Positions 17,421 through 27,602 of a stretch of DNA of 53,630 bases are shown piece after piece; the first letter of the stretch is position 1, and every line of letters begins with the position of its first letter. Position numbers and translations under genes: made by a program. The notes under the pieces are model-generated. The model made no database searches. It had not been told where the DNA came from and saw only the letters and a list, made by a program, of their open reading frames with translations. Source of the DNA: Candidatus Omnitrophota bacterium (GTDB lineage: Bacteria > Omnitrophota > Gorgyraeia > Zapsychrales > Fredricksoniimonadaceae); the NCBI GenBank assembly GCA_013285735.1, contig JABDGZ010000007.1, forward strand, positions 1 to 53,630, in the 5' to 3' direction.

Positions 17421-17684
17421 TCAAAAATCAAGCTCTGCTTTTCCAGGTCCAATTAATTTCTCTGATTTCAGCATTTGTACCAAATCTTCTTCTTGGTCAA
17501 TACCCTTTAGCCGTCCCCAAAGGTATCCAAGTCTGTAAGATATTCCTTCACTCATAAGACGCCAGTTGGTATCTTTCAATGCCTTCTTTAGAAACCTTTG
17601 TAACTTATGCACACTGTCCCATTCCTTCCGTGCGGCATCGGCATCCTGAACGCTAAATGGAATTATGAAATCCCTGCCTACCAC
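17421..17684 (-). CDS. Small uncharacterised protein (87 aa)
   Basis: Intact ORF tightly placed between two co-directional genes; no recognised domain. Confidence 0.5.
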   Translation of the reverse strand: MVGRDFIIPFSVQDADAARKEWDSVHKLQRFLKKALKDTNWRLMSEGISYRLGYLWGRLKGIDQEEDLVQMLKSEKLIGPGKAELDF

Positions 17685-17691
17685 TGGCTTA

Positions 17692-18558
17692 TCAAATGTC
17701 AGCTTGATGTATTTTTTCTTTTTCCGTTATTTCATGGATGAGCTTTTCCAGTTCGACAACACTCAGCTTTTTTAATTTCGCTGCCTCTTTATAAACAGGG
17801 TCGGAAGTTTTCTTTTCCATCTCATTTAACAGCTCTGTGAGAGATTCTAGCCTTCTAATGCCCTCCAAGTATTCCTCTCCTTCTTTATCAGATAAACAAA
17901 ATTCTGCCCTGTGTTTTATCAGTAGATCCTGCTCCCGTTTTTGTTGTTCTTTGCGTTCTGCTTCTCTCTGTTTCAGATCCTCTTTCTCGGCTTCCTTAAA
18001 ACCACAAGATGAGCAATGTTTTGTCCATGTGGCAATATTTCTTTTTTCAGAATACCCCACTTTTACTTCTTTATTACATTTGGGGCAGCGTTCTCGTTCA
18101 TAAATCCAAGGTTTTCCATCTTCCCACAAAGACTCTCGTTTTTCACATGAGGGACACTCAAACATAAATAAGATCCGTAATGGGTCCTCCGTGCCAAGAA
18201 ATTGCTTTAAAATACTATTCATTTTTGTTGAACAAATTGGACAGTAAATCCCAGCGGGTTCTTTGGTATTTTCCAATTTATCATCCAGCTTCCGGTCTTT
18301 TTCCATCCATTTATTTATGGTTGAAGTCCTGTCCTTATATTGATCTCCTTTTATAAAATATAATTCCTGGAATGCGGCGAGAGAGAGTGCCCTAGCTTTC
18401 TCCTCATCAGTCATATTTTCAACTTTCATCTCACTAAACCGCTCCTCTCTTAATTTGCGCCATCGTTCAATCGACCTCAGACACCTTTCTACGGTCCAAA
18501 GGTCATAGCGGTCATCGTAATAGGACTTTTCTTTAAGGTACTGGTAGATAGTGGTCAT
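17692..18558 (-). CDS. Multi-zinc-ribbon protein
   Basis: YCPICSTKM, FECPSCEKRE, RCPKCNKEV, HCSSCGFKEAE CxxC knuckles. GGGGGAATGGG sits upstream of an ATG at 18558 (ORF-track start 18573). Confidence 0.65.
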   Translation of the reverse strand: MTTIYQYLKEKSYYDDRYDLWTVERCLRSIERWRKLREERFSEMKVENMTDEEKARALSLAAFQELYFIKGDQYKDRTSTINKWMEKDRKLDDKLENTKEPAGIYCPICSTKMNSILKQFLGTEDPLRILFMFECPSCEKRESLWEDGKPWIYERERCPKCNKEVKVGYSEKRNIATWTKHCSSCGFKEAEKEDLKQREAERKEQQKREQDLLIKHRAEFCLSDKEGEEYLEGIRRLESLTELLNEMEKKTSDPVYKEAAKLKKLSVVELEKLIHEITEKEKIHQADI

Positions 18559-18581
18559 AGCCCATTCCCCCAATGAATAAG

Positions 18582-18611
18582 AAAGGGCCCTCTGTCATCA
18601 GAGAGCCCTTT
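18582..18611. terminator. Hairpin terminator-like element
   Basis: AAAGGGCCCTCTG-TCAT-CAGAGAGCCCTTT followed by TT on the plus strand, lying between the GAPDH fragment and the zinc-ribbon gene. Confidence 0.55.
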
Positions 18612-18724
18612 TTAGTTTGGTACTTTTTTTAAAATGGCACACGTGTGTGCAAAAAACTGTCATACGTGTGTGAATTTGAACGTTCCTGCTATCCTACTTC
18701 TTGTCTTATTTCTTCTAACTCTAT

Positions 18725-18991
<267 letters not shown>

Positions 18992-19023
18992 TTAAACCTG
19001 ATTTTTTGCGTGCCCCAGCTGCT

Positions 19024-19539
19024 TTAGCCTAGATGTTGCGGGTGTTTAAATTCGGTAGGGCTGGTGATTGGGTCATATTTTTGAAAAACTTCAAGAAGAA
19101 AATAAGTAGCTTTGCCTATATTCCACAGCACATTAGAACCAAGAATTAGTGTTTGAGCGCTAATACCAAATAATAGAGCATCCCTTAGTACAAGATTTTT
19201 GCAGCCATGATTAAAGAGATTGGAAAAGAAAAATGCAAGTATTAATAAAATCGCCAAAAGAATCGTGGCATAAAACAATCTTTCTCCTGACTTAACAAAA
19301 ACCTTCTTTACTTCCCCATCTGCGCTTGCACTAGCAGAAAAAGACAACGCGGAAAAACCAGCAACAATGATCACTGCAGATGATAGGCCTACCAACCCTT
19401 CATTAACTAATTTAATATTGAATAGAGGGAAAATTAGTAAATCTATCCAAAGAAGACCAAAAGTAAGAAATGCAATTATAGCCGTAAATATTAAGCTTAA
19501 GTGTCTCGTTAACCAGAATATCTTAAAAGAATCTTTCAC
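19024..19539 (-). CDS. Multi-TM membrane protein (171 aa)
   Basis: Several hydrophobic segments (LIFTAIIAFLTFGLLWIDLLIF, GLSSAVIIVAGFSALSF, LFYATILLAILLILAFFFS, ALLFGISAQTLILGSNVLW). Confidence 0.7.
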   Translation of the reverse strand: MKDSFKIFWLTRHLSLIFTAIIAFLTFGLLWIDLLIFPLFNIKLVNEGLVGLSSAVIIVAGFSALSFSASASADGEVKKVFVKSGERLFYATILLAILLILAFFFSNLFNHGCKNLVLRDALLFGISAQTLILGSNVLWNIGKATYFLLEVFQKYDPITSPTEFKHPQHLG

Positions 19540-19546
19540 AGCAGGC

Positions 19547-21082
19547 TTACTCCGAAAAAACTCTACTATGCGTTTTTATTCCACAATCCCTCTTCTGAAC
19601 AAAAATCTTTGAATTTTCATCCAAACCAAAAAAATAAAACTGTCCGGGCAAACGGGCTAATACATAGGTCGATAAATCCAATTCTTTTGATAACTCAACC
19701 TCTGCATTTAAAACAATTTCACCTAATTTTCTTCGATTAGCTGGGAACAATTCCGGCAGAGAAATTTCGACAACCCAATAATATCCTTTTAAGCCATTTT
19801 CTAAGACATCCAACACTTTGGGATCAATTATCTCATCCTGCCATCCTTTTGAACCTCTTAAATGATCTATGTATTCCTTACCTGACATAAAAATCGTTCG
19901 TAACACTACCCAACCGCTCTTTATAAGAATAGCTTCCCTCAATCGTCTAAGCCATCGATTGACCTCATTGGGGATCATGTTGACAGCAATTGAATATAAA
20001 TAGTCAACAGCAATTGCTTCTGCATTAATGGCATCATATTTTACTTGTTTCGGTTTAATGGCAATAACGAACAATTCACTGTTCTTAGACATGTATTGCC
20101 GGGGAAGGCAAAAATGAGAACCAAAATTATCATCATGACATATATATGAACTCACCCATAATTCACTTGGCACATACCTGGTATCTTTACCTATCGTAAA
20201 ATAACTTGTTTCCGCATTGGGGACCCATGTGTCTTCATTAAAGGTATGCCCTATGACTGGAATGATATGCCCTGAAGCGCCACCAAAAGTAAATCCTAAA
20301 AGTGCTGGATAGCCGGATTCCACACTTGCATATAAATATTTTTGAAAAGGAACATTAGGCTGTTCTCCAGTCAACGGATACCATTGGTCGGAATATTTAA
20401 TACCTAAACTATCTAACACCGTCTTAATTTGCACAATAGATAAAGGCTCCCCTACCCCGTGAGGGAATCCCTTTGCTTTTAAAATCCTATTCATTTCTCT
20501 GTAACTAAAATCATTAAAACCTTCAACCATTGAAATACATGTTCTCAAAGCGACATGGGCACATACATTTGTCAAATCATTCTGCTGACAATAAATATTA
20601 CCTTTTATGCTGAAGATTTTATTATGGCTGGAAACTTTGTATTCACGCGTGGCGTGATAAAAATTATTATCATGCCTTGCAGGATTAGTGACGGACTCAA
20701 AAACGATCCAACGAAATCTATTCCCTGTCGGGACTGCTTTTAATATTGCGTACCCCAGGAAATCTTCATTTGACTGATTTTGGATATCAACAGCATTAGC
20801 AAATATACTCTTAAAGAAAGTTAAACGATAAAGAGGCCTATTAATCGGCTTTAAACCTGCTTCAATGAGATCGGTATCATCTTCTTTGGACAATCCCACG
20901 CTCGGTATTTCCTCAATAACCAAGGTGCTAAAACCACCCATTCGTGCTTGAGAAAATATTCTTCTAATCGGAACGCACTCGCCTCCGAAGCGGTCTTCTA
21001 CAAAATCAAAATTAGAAAAGGGTGGCCTGACATCCAATATTTCTGGATTGCCAAGACACCCTTGAGTTTTTAATTCTTCCAT
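19547..21082 (-). CDS. Papain/C39-like cysteine-peptidase-fold protein (paralogue of 15866-17353)
   Basis: LTNVCAHVALRTCISMV ... SVESGYPALLGFTFGGASGHIIPVIGH ... SYICHDDNFGSHF; also shares the WVVEIS...GEIVL C-terminal block. Confidence 0.6.
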   Translation of the reverse strand: MEELKTQGCLGNPEILDVRPPFSNFDFVEDRFGGECVPIRRIFSQARMGGFSTLVIEEIPSVGLSKEDDTDLIEAGLKPINRPLYRLTFFKSIFANAVDIQNQSNEDFLGYAILKAVPTGNRFRWIVFESVTNPARHDNNFYHATREYKVSSHNKIFSIKGNIYCQQNDLTNVCAHVALRTCISMVEGFNDFSYREMNRILKAKGFPHGVGEPLSIVQIKTVLDSLGIKYSDQWYPLTGEQPNVPFQKYLYASVESGYPALLGFTFGGASGHIIPVIGHTFNEDTWVPNAETSYFTIGKDTRYVPSELWVSSYICHDDNFGSHFCLPRQYMSKNSELFVIAIKPKQVKYDAINAEAIAVDYLYSIAVNMIPNEVNRWLRRLREAILIKSGWVVLRTIFMSGKEYIDHLRGSKGWQDEIIDPKVLDVLENGLKGYYWVVEISLPELFPANRRKLGEIVLNAEVELSKELDLSTYVLARLPGQFYFFGLDENSKIFVQKRDCGIKTHSRVFSE

Positions 21083-21086
21083 GAAA

Positions 21087-21266
21087 TTACTTAAATAATA
21101 TCTGCGCCTCTGATGATTTTTTCTCCCAATTTTCTTTCTCTTTTAAAAACTGAGAAACATCGTGAGATTCCCTTAAAGTAATGCTTTCCTTTTCATGTTC
21201 AGAACCAAACAACTTATCTAACGCTTGAACCAAAATTGGGCTACCGAATGTTCTTTTATCGGCCAT
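21087..21266 (-). CDS. 59-aa small protein, not in the ORF track
   Basis: MADKRTFGSPILVQALDKLFGSEHEKESITLRESHDVSQFLKEKENWEKKSSEAQILFK; SD GGGAGGGG upstream; 4 bp from the start of the following peptidase-like gene. Confidence 0.7.
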   Translation of the reverse strand: MADKRTFGSPILVQALDKLFGSEHEKESITLRESHDVSQFLKEKENWEKKSSEAQILFK

Positions 21267-21436
21267 AAGTATCCCCTCCCATAGGTTGATTCTTAGTATA
21301 GCAAATACAGAAGAAATTTGATGTTTTTTTCACTTTTTTTCTTATAAAAATTTTTTATACGTCGGGAAGAAAATACCCCCAAGCCAAAGAGCCATAATCT
21401 TAACCATTTAACAGTTTAACTGCAAGAAGAATATTT

Positions 21437-21688
21437 TTAGCGACATTCATGCAAAATCAATATTAATGCCCCAAATAGGCATGGCACAATCTGGATAAAA
21501 CAAAGCAAAGTATCAAGCCAATCCCTCCGGCTATGAAATAAAAAACAATAGCCCCTAAAATAAGAAAATAAATTCCCCGCAATATTTTTAAAACCCATAG
21601 CCCTATGAAAACTACTATCATGTAAATTATGCCCAATATTTTTAATTTTCTGCATAAAGCTATTTAAAATCACTGTGATTTGAACCAT
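21437..21688 (-). CDS. Small putative membrane-associated protein (83 aa)
   Basis: Alternative start inside ORF-track 21437..21739: ATG 21688 (MVQITVILNSFMQKIK...) with AAAGGGGGG upstream; hydrophobic C-terminus IVPCLFGALILIL. Confidence 0.4.
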   Translation of the reverse strand: MVQITVILNSFMQKIKNIGHNLHDSSFHRAMGFKNIAGNLFSYFRGYCFLFHSRRDWLDTLLCFIQIVPCLFGALILILHECR

Positions 21689-21716
21689 ATAAAACACCCC
21701 CCTTTTTATTCCTATT

Positions 21717-21757
21717 AATGTGCACATTAAAAACAACATTTTCTAAATGTGCACATT
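21717..21757. promoter_or_regulatory. Two perfect 12-bp palindromes (AATGTGCACATT), candidate operators
   Basis: AATGTGCACATT at 21717-21728 and again at 21746-21757, centres 29 bp apart, upstream of the small ORF. Confidence 0.6.
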
Positions 21758-21867
21758 TTCGCCTATATAATATTAAGGAAGGTAAAAAGAAATGTTGTTT
21801 TCTCTTTATCTTGCCTTTCGGATGTAAAAAATAAATCGTAACTAAAAACATAGCCTTTTTATCACTC

Positions 21868-23046
21868 CTATTTTTTATCGTTGGATTCGGTACTTGGGGA
21901 TTCCTCTAGAAGCATATCCAGTTGCCTTGCAGCGTCCGCGTATGTTTCTAAGGGTAATAGGTGGCCGTAACGGTCAATGGTTGTTTGAATTGACGCGTGG
22001 CCTACTTGATTTGAAATAAACTTAATGTTTTGGCCCTGATCAATCAGTATTGAAACAAACGTGTGCCTGAGATCATGAAAACGGATCTTTTTAAGCCCCG
22101 CACGTTTTAATGTTGGCAAAAATTGTCTATTACGAATATTATCCGGATCGAGCGGCTGACCTTCTTCACCACAAAAAATCAATTCATGGGGGCTGGTTGG
22201 CGCTGTTACCTTGTGATTTTCTAAAGATTCTTTTAATTTCGGTGTTAAAAGAACAGTGCGATAAGAACTGCGGGTTTTAGGTGTGATAAAACGCCATAAT
22301 TGATTATTTTCATCCCTATTCTTTGTTGTCCAATAGATACTGCGCCTGACATAAATGACACCGCGCACCCAATCAATATCCGGCCATTGTAAGGCCAAGA
22401 GCTCACCCAAGCGCATACCGGTGAATATAGCGGACATAAACAGGATTTTATAGGGCTCCTGGGCATGTTTAAGCAGTACGCGTACATTCTCTGGGGGCAA
22501 AAAGTCCATTTCTTTATGAGTGCTTTTAATACGATCAACCTTCTCCGCAGGATTACGGGAAATATAGTCCCAACGATAGGCGTATTTAAAAATTGTCTTA
22601 ACAAGGACCAAAACATTATTGGCAGTTTTAGGGGACCGGTTTTGTTTAACCCTGGCTATAACGTCTTGGATCTTCTCAGTTGAAATTTGAGAAATCTCAT
22701 AATGGCCAATTGACGGTAATATATGATAATTGATGGTGTTAACGTAGCTGTCATAGGTAGAAATTTTGATGTTGGGCTTGGCATAGGTCTCAAGCCATTT
22801 GGTGACAAAGTCTTTAAAGAATATTTTCTTAGGAGTAACAAAAGAATTGTTAGCAAGTTGTGTATTTATTTCGTTAAGTCGACGCTCTGCTTCTTTTTTA
22901 TTGGAGCCTATAGTTTCTGAGCGTTGTTTATACCCTTCGCGGTAAACAATAACGTACTCAGCCTCTTTATGATCACATGAAGCATAACCTGTGCGCCCTT
23001 CTCTTCGACAAATACGACATCGTTTTAAAATGCTTCCTCTTGCCAT
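21868..23046 (-). CDS. Tyrosine recombinase / phage-type integrase
   Basis: SAM-like N-terminal (KDFVTKWLETYAKPNIKISTYDSYVNTI) and catalytic TGMRLGELLALQWPDI, HDLRHTFVSILIDQG, HASIQTTIDRYGH: R..HxxR..H..Y. Confidence 0.97.
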   Translation of the reverse strand: MARGSILKRCRICRREGRTGYASCDHKEAEYVIVYREGYKQRSETIGSNKKEAERRLNEINTQLANNSFVTPKKIFFKDFVTKWLETYAKPNIKISTYDSYVNTINYHILPSIGHYEISQISTEKIQDVIARVKQNRSPKTANNVLVLVKTIFKYAYRWDYISRNPAEKVDRIKSTHKEMDFLPPENVRVLLKHAQEPYKILFMSAIFTGMRLGELLALQWPDIDWVRGVIYVRRSIYWTTKNRDENNQLWRFITPKTRSSYRTVLLTPKLKESLENHKVTAPTSPHELIFCGEEGQPLDPDNIRNRQFLPTLKRAGLKKIRFHDLRHTFVSILIDQGQNIKFISNQVGHASIQTTIDRYGHLLPLETYADAARQLDMLLEESPSTESNDKK

Positions 23047-23054
23047 AATCTCGC

Positions 23055-23225
23055 CTATGCTATTTCAACTTTTTTAACAAAGGCCATGACTTCATCCGGA
23101 TCAAAACGGACGTACTTTCCCAACTTGTAATGTGGCATTGTCCCCTGACACGTCCTGCGATAGAGCCAGGAAACAGGCAATCCCAAAATATTTGCCATTT
23201 GATGTATGTTGACTAAAGATTTCAT
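23055..23225 (-). CDS. Excisionase/AlpA-type HTH_17 protein (56 aa), not in the ORF track
   Basis: Hand translation: MKSLVNIHQMANILGLPVSWLYRRTCQGTMPHYKLGKYVRFDPDEVMAFVKKVEIA; ends 8 bp before the integrase start. Confidence 0.9.
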   Translation of the reverse strand: MKSLVNIHQMANILGLPVSWLYRRTCQGTMPHYKLGKYVRFDPDEVMAFVKKVEIA

Positions 23226-23296
23226 ATCCTGATACCTCCTATGTTTGATTTCTTATTCTTTATGAGTATAAACCATATTTGCGAAGATGTCAATGG

Positions 23297-23333
23297 TTGT
23301 CACATAATATAACAAGTTATAATATTTTGACAA
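23297..23333. promoter_or_regulatory. AT-rich interrupted dyad between excisionase and XRE-cupin genes
   Basis: TTGTCA...TGACAA outer arms (23297-23302/23328-23333) with inner ATAAC-AA-GTTAT (23309-23320). Confidence 0.4.
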
Positions 23334-23393
23334 TTATTGAGTTACACAAATTAAGAAAAATATTTCAAATAATTGCGAAATCAATTCACAATC

Positions 23394-23422
23394 TTGACTA
23401 TAAACACAAATGCTGTTATAGT
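23394..23422 (+). promoter_or_regulatory. Sigma70-type promoter of the XRE-cupin gene
   Basis: TTGACT (23394-23399), 17-bp spacer, TATAGT (23417-23422), 7 nt before ATG 23430: predicts a leaderless or near-leaderless mRNA. Confidence 0.6.
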
Positions 23423-23429
23423 TACCAAT

Positions 23430-24041
23430 ATGAACGAAGAAAAAATTCCTTTGGGACAAAAAGTAGCCCAATTAATTGAAAAAAGCCCCTTTAAAAGCCC
23501 TTTAAATTTCCACAATGAAATTATTAGAAGGTATGGTAAGGATGCCATAAAACAACGGCGTTTATATTGGGTTATTAATTACCGCGGCAACCGTAGGATC
23601 AAAGATGAAGTTATTTCTCAAATAGCAACAGCATTGAAATTAAAATTTTATGAACTAGTCGGTGGAACCACCAGCGAACCCCCTGCTGAGGGACCTTCTA
23701 AAGCCTTTTTCCCTTATGGACCAAAATCAAACGATAACGCAGCCATCCTTTATAACCTTTATCATGGCCTGCCCTTTAAACCTCAACGGATTAAAATCTC
23801 TGGCCGCGCCTCAACCATCGAAGAAAACGAAGCCATTAAAGGATTTCAATGTTTTAAATTAGCCGTACTTGAAAAAGGATTGGTTGAACTGGTGATAAAA
23901 CACAAAAATGGCGAGTCCGAACGTGTAGATTTAAAATCTTCTGAAGGGTTTAATTTCAACTCCGGTGAACCGCATTATTTTGAAAACAAAAGCAAACTAA
24001 CTTCAAAAATCTTTGTTATTAGTTATTTAAAACCTGCTTAA
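23430..24041 (+). CDS. HTH + cupin-like transcriptional regulator
   Basis: MNEEKIPLGQKVAQLIEKSPFKSPLNFHNEIIRRYGKDAIKQRRLYWVINYRGNRRIKDEVISQIATALKL... then a cupin-like tail (EGFNFNSGEPHYFENKSK). The internal ATG is preferred to 23373. Confidence 0.65.
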   Translation: MNEEKIPLGQKVAQLIEKSPFKSPLNFHNEIIRRYGKDAIKQRRLYWVINYRGNRRIKDEVISQIATALKLKFYELVGGTTSEPPAEGPSKAFFPYGPKSNDNAAILYNLYHGLPFKPQRIKISGRASTIEENEAIKGFQCFKLAVLEKGLVELVIKHKNGESERVDLKSSEGFNFNSGEPHYFENKSKLTSKIFVISYLKPA

Positions 24042-24208
24042 TTCTATCCCTCTTGATCTAATCTGATCTGATCCTAATTCAAAGTTAAAGATGACAAAAA
24101 TTTATAATCCTGTCACATGCAGCATTAAAAAGTGACAAGATTTATTCCATAACTTCTAAATTTTTGTTAGCCGGTTGTTAGCCGAAGCCTCTTTTTGATA
24201 AAAGCAAG

Positions 24209-24244
24209 AAAGCCATCCAGCGTTGTAACATGCTGAATGGCTTT
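24209..24244 (+). terminator. Hairpin terminator-like element
   Basis: AAAGCCATCCAGC ... GCTGAATGGCTTT (one mismatch), 168 bp after the XRE-cupin stop. Confidence 0.45.
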
Positions 24245-24278
24245 AACTGCCCTTCCTGACAGATAGGTAACAGAAAAT

Positions 24279-25545
24279 ACCGGAGACATGGGTAACACTT
24301 TTATAATAATGGCATAGAAAGGGGTACTACTATGCCATGGAAAGAGAGTGTACTTATGGATGAACGGATGAAATTCGTTGCACGATTATTACAAGGCGAA
24401 AAAATGACTGAGCTCTGCCGTGAATTTGGAATCTCCAGAAAGACCGGTTACAAATTCTGGGATCGGTACAAAGATGTGGGTTTGCATGGATTGACTGACC
24501 GAAGCAGAAGACCTGTCCGATACGCTAACCAATTGCCCATGCAAATAGAGTGTGAGATATTAAGAATCAAGAAAGACAAGCCATCATGGGGAGCACCAAA
24601 AATCCGAGAAATACTGCGAAGAAAATACCCTGAGGTTAGAACACCGGCTAAAAGCACCATTCACTGTATCCTTGACCGGCATGGATTGGTCATCCGTCGA
24701 AGAAAAAGACGATTTAAGCTTCAAGGAACACCTTTAACCACGCAACATAACCCTAACGATTTATGGTGTGCAGACTATAAGGGTGAGTTTATGTTAGCCA
24801 ATAAACAGTATTGCTATCCTCTGACTATTACAGACTCCTGTAGCCGTTATCTGCTGGCTTGCGAAGGCTTAGAAAGCACCAAAGAAATACATGCCTTTAG
24901 CATCTTCGAACAGACTTTTCAAAAATATGGATTACCAATGACTATCCGCACAGATAATGGCCTTCCCTTTGCTTCTCCCCATGCCCTGTTTGGTTTAAGC
25001 AGACTTTCGGTATGGTGGTTACGTTTGGGTATTTTTATCGAACGGATTAAACCTGGAAACCCTCAACAAAACGGCAGGCATGAACGGATGCATTTAACTC
25101 TTAAAAAAGAAGCTACAAAACCACCTGGTGAAAACTTCTTGCAACAACAAGAAAAATTCGATAACTTTATTCAAGAATTTAATACTCAAAGGCCACATCA
25201 GGCCATTGATATGAAATTCCCAAGTGAAATTTATACACCTTCACCTCGTCCTTATAAAGGAATTCAGGAATTAAGTTACCCTTTTCATGATAAAACAGCA
25301 ATCGTTACAACCTGTGGAAGGATTTGCATCAATAAACACAAGGTTAACTTAAGTCATGTCTTTGCCGGACAGAATATGGGTGTTAAAGAAGTAGCGGATG
25401 GTATTTGGCTGGTTACTTTTATGGATTACGACTTAGGATATTTTGACTTTGAGACAAATAAAATAGAGCCCTTAGGGTACCCGTTCGCACCGGAGATGGT
25501 GTAACCCATCTCTCCGGTACGAACTGTTACCCATGTGTCCGGTAT
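24279..25545 (+). mobile_element. IS481-family-type insertion sequence
   Basis: Near-perfect 21-bp inverted ends: ATACCGGAGACATGGGTAACA (24279-24299) and TGTTACCCATGTGTCCGGTAT (25525-25545), with a second internal copy TGTAACCCATCTCTCCGGTAC at 25500-25520. Confidence 0.75.
24332..25504 (+). CDS. IS481-like transposase (HTH + rve integrase core)
   Basis: LCREFGISRKTGYKFWDRY HTH; rve core: WCADYKGEF, RTDNGLPFA, QQNGRHERMHLTLKKE. Confidence 0.93.
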   Translation: MPWKESVLMDERMKFVARLLQGEKMTELCREFGISRKTGYKFWDRYKDVGLHGLTDRSRRPVRYANQLPMQIECEILRIKKDKPSWGAPKIREILRRKYPEVRTPAKSTIHCILDRHGLVIRRRKRRFKLQGTPLTTQHNPNDLWCADYKGEFMLANKQYCYPLTITDSCSRYLLACEGLESTKEIHAFSIFEQTFQKYGLPMTIRTDNGLPFASPHALFGLSRLSVWWLRLGIFIERIKPGNPQQNGRHERMHLTLKKEATKPPGENFLQQQEKFDNFIQEFNTQRPHQAIDMKFPSEIYTPSPRPYKGIQELSYPFHDKTAIVTTCGRICINKHKVNLSHVFAGQNMGVKEVADGIWLVTFMDYDLGYFDFETNKIEPLGYPFAPEMV

Positions 25546-25559
25546 GGACCAACTTGTGA

Positions 25560-25636
25560 TGGTTGCGGGGACAGGATTTGAACCTATGACCTCCAGGTTA
25601 TGAGCCTGGCGAGCTACCGGGCTGCTCCACCCCGCG
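25560..25636 (-). tRNA. Initiator tRNA-fMet (anticodon CAT)
   Basis: Reverse strand CGCGGGGTGGAGCAGCCCGGTAGCTCGCCAGGCTCATAACCTGGAGGTCATAGGTTCAAATCCTGTCCCCGCAACCA; C1-A72 mismatch and encoded CCA. Confidence 0.96.
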
Positions 25637-25649
25637 ATATCTTATATCG

Positions 25650-25919
25650 CTACTGCTTCACCGGTACGATTCTGTAAACTGTTTCTCCTGGGCGAATCAG
25701 ACCCATTGTTTCACGACCTACTTTTTCTACATAATCCGGGTCGGTTTGTAACAAGTGACGCTCTTCTTCAAATCTTTTGTTCTTCTCTTCCAACGCTGTG
25801 ATCCTGCGGGCATATTCAAGATTTTTAAGCTTTAAATCCTGCATCGTCGAATATGACGGTAAAAAAAGTGCCAGGATAATGACTGTTAATATAAATAGTG
25901 AAAGAGCGTTCTTAAGCAT
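25650..25919 (-). CDS. FtsB/DivIC-like septum formation protein
   Basis: Single N-terminal TM, coiled coil, then YVEKVGRETMGLIRPGETVYRIVPV, typical of FtsB/DivIC. Confidence 0.8.
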   Translation of the reverse strand: MLKNALSLFILTVIILALFLPSYSTMQDLKLKNLEYARRITALEEKNKRFEEERHLLQTDPDYVEKVGRETMGLIRPGETVYRIVPVKQ

Positions 25920-25978
25920 TTATGGATTCCCGCTTTCGCGGGAATGACAATATTTATGTTTCAATGACATAAATTATA

Positions 25979-27289
<1,311 letters not shown>

Positions 27290-27602
27290 TTAAGAGTTCG
27301 TAATCTAACATAGTTAAACCCCTTTGTCAATCTCTTACGATTCGCCAAGTTGAAGAAATAGGGCATTTGCATAACGAAAATGTGCTATGCTTTAATCAGG
27401 AAGTTGGTAAGAGGTTTGTAGAGGGTTCTGGGATCACAAAGGAATTTGTACGTGTGGGCAACAGCCAAGAATGACTGTCATTATTATTTAAAATACTCCC
27501 GCATCAAACAAATCCTTCAAAGACCATAACGCTTCTATCAAGCCCGTGCCATTTTCTGAAAGAAAGTTGGTTTAAGCCCAATTCTTAGGAAAGGGGCTAG
27601 AG

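Noticed and set aside
22245-22920. ORFs 22245..22616, 22465..22683, 22656..22856, 22723..22920
   Set aside because: Alternative frames inside the intact tyrosine recombinase gene.
24279-25545. Target-site duplication flanking the IS481-type element
   Set aside because: Flanks (left ...AGAAA, right GGACC...) do not match, so no TSD can be called.
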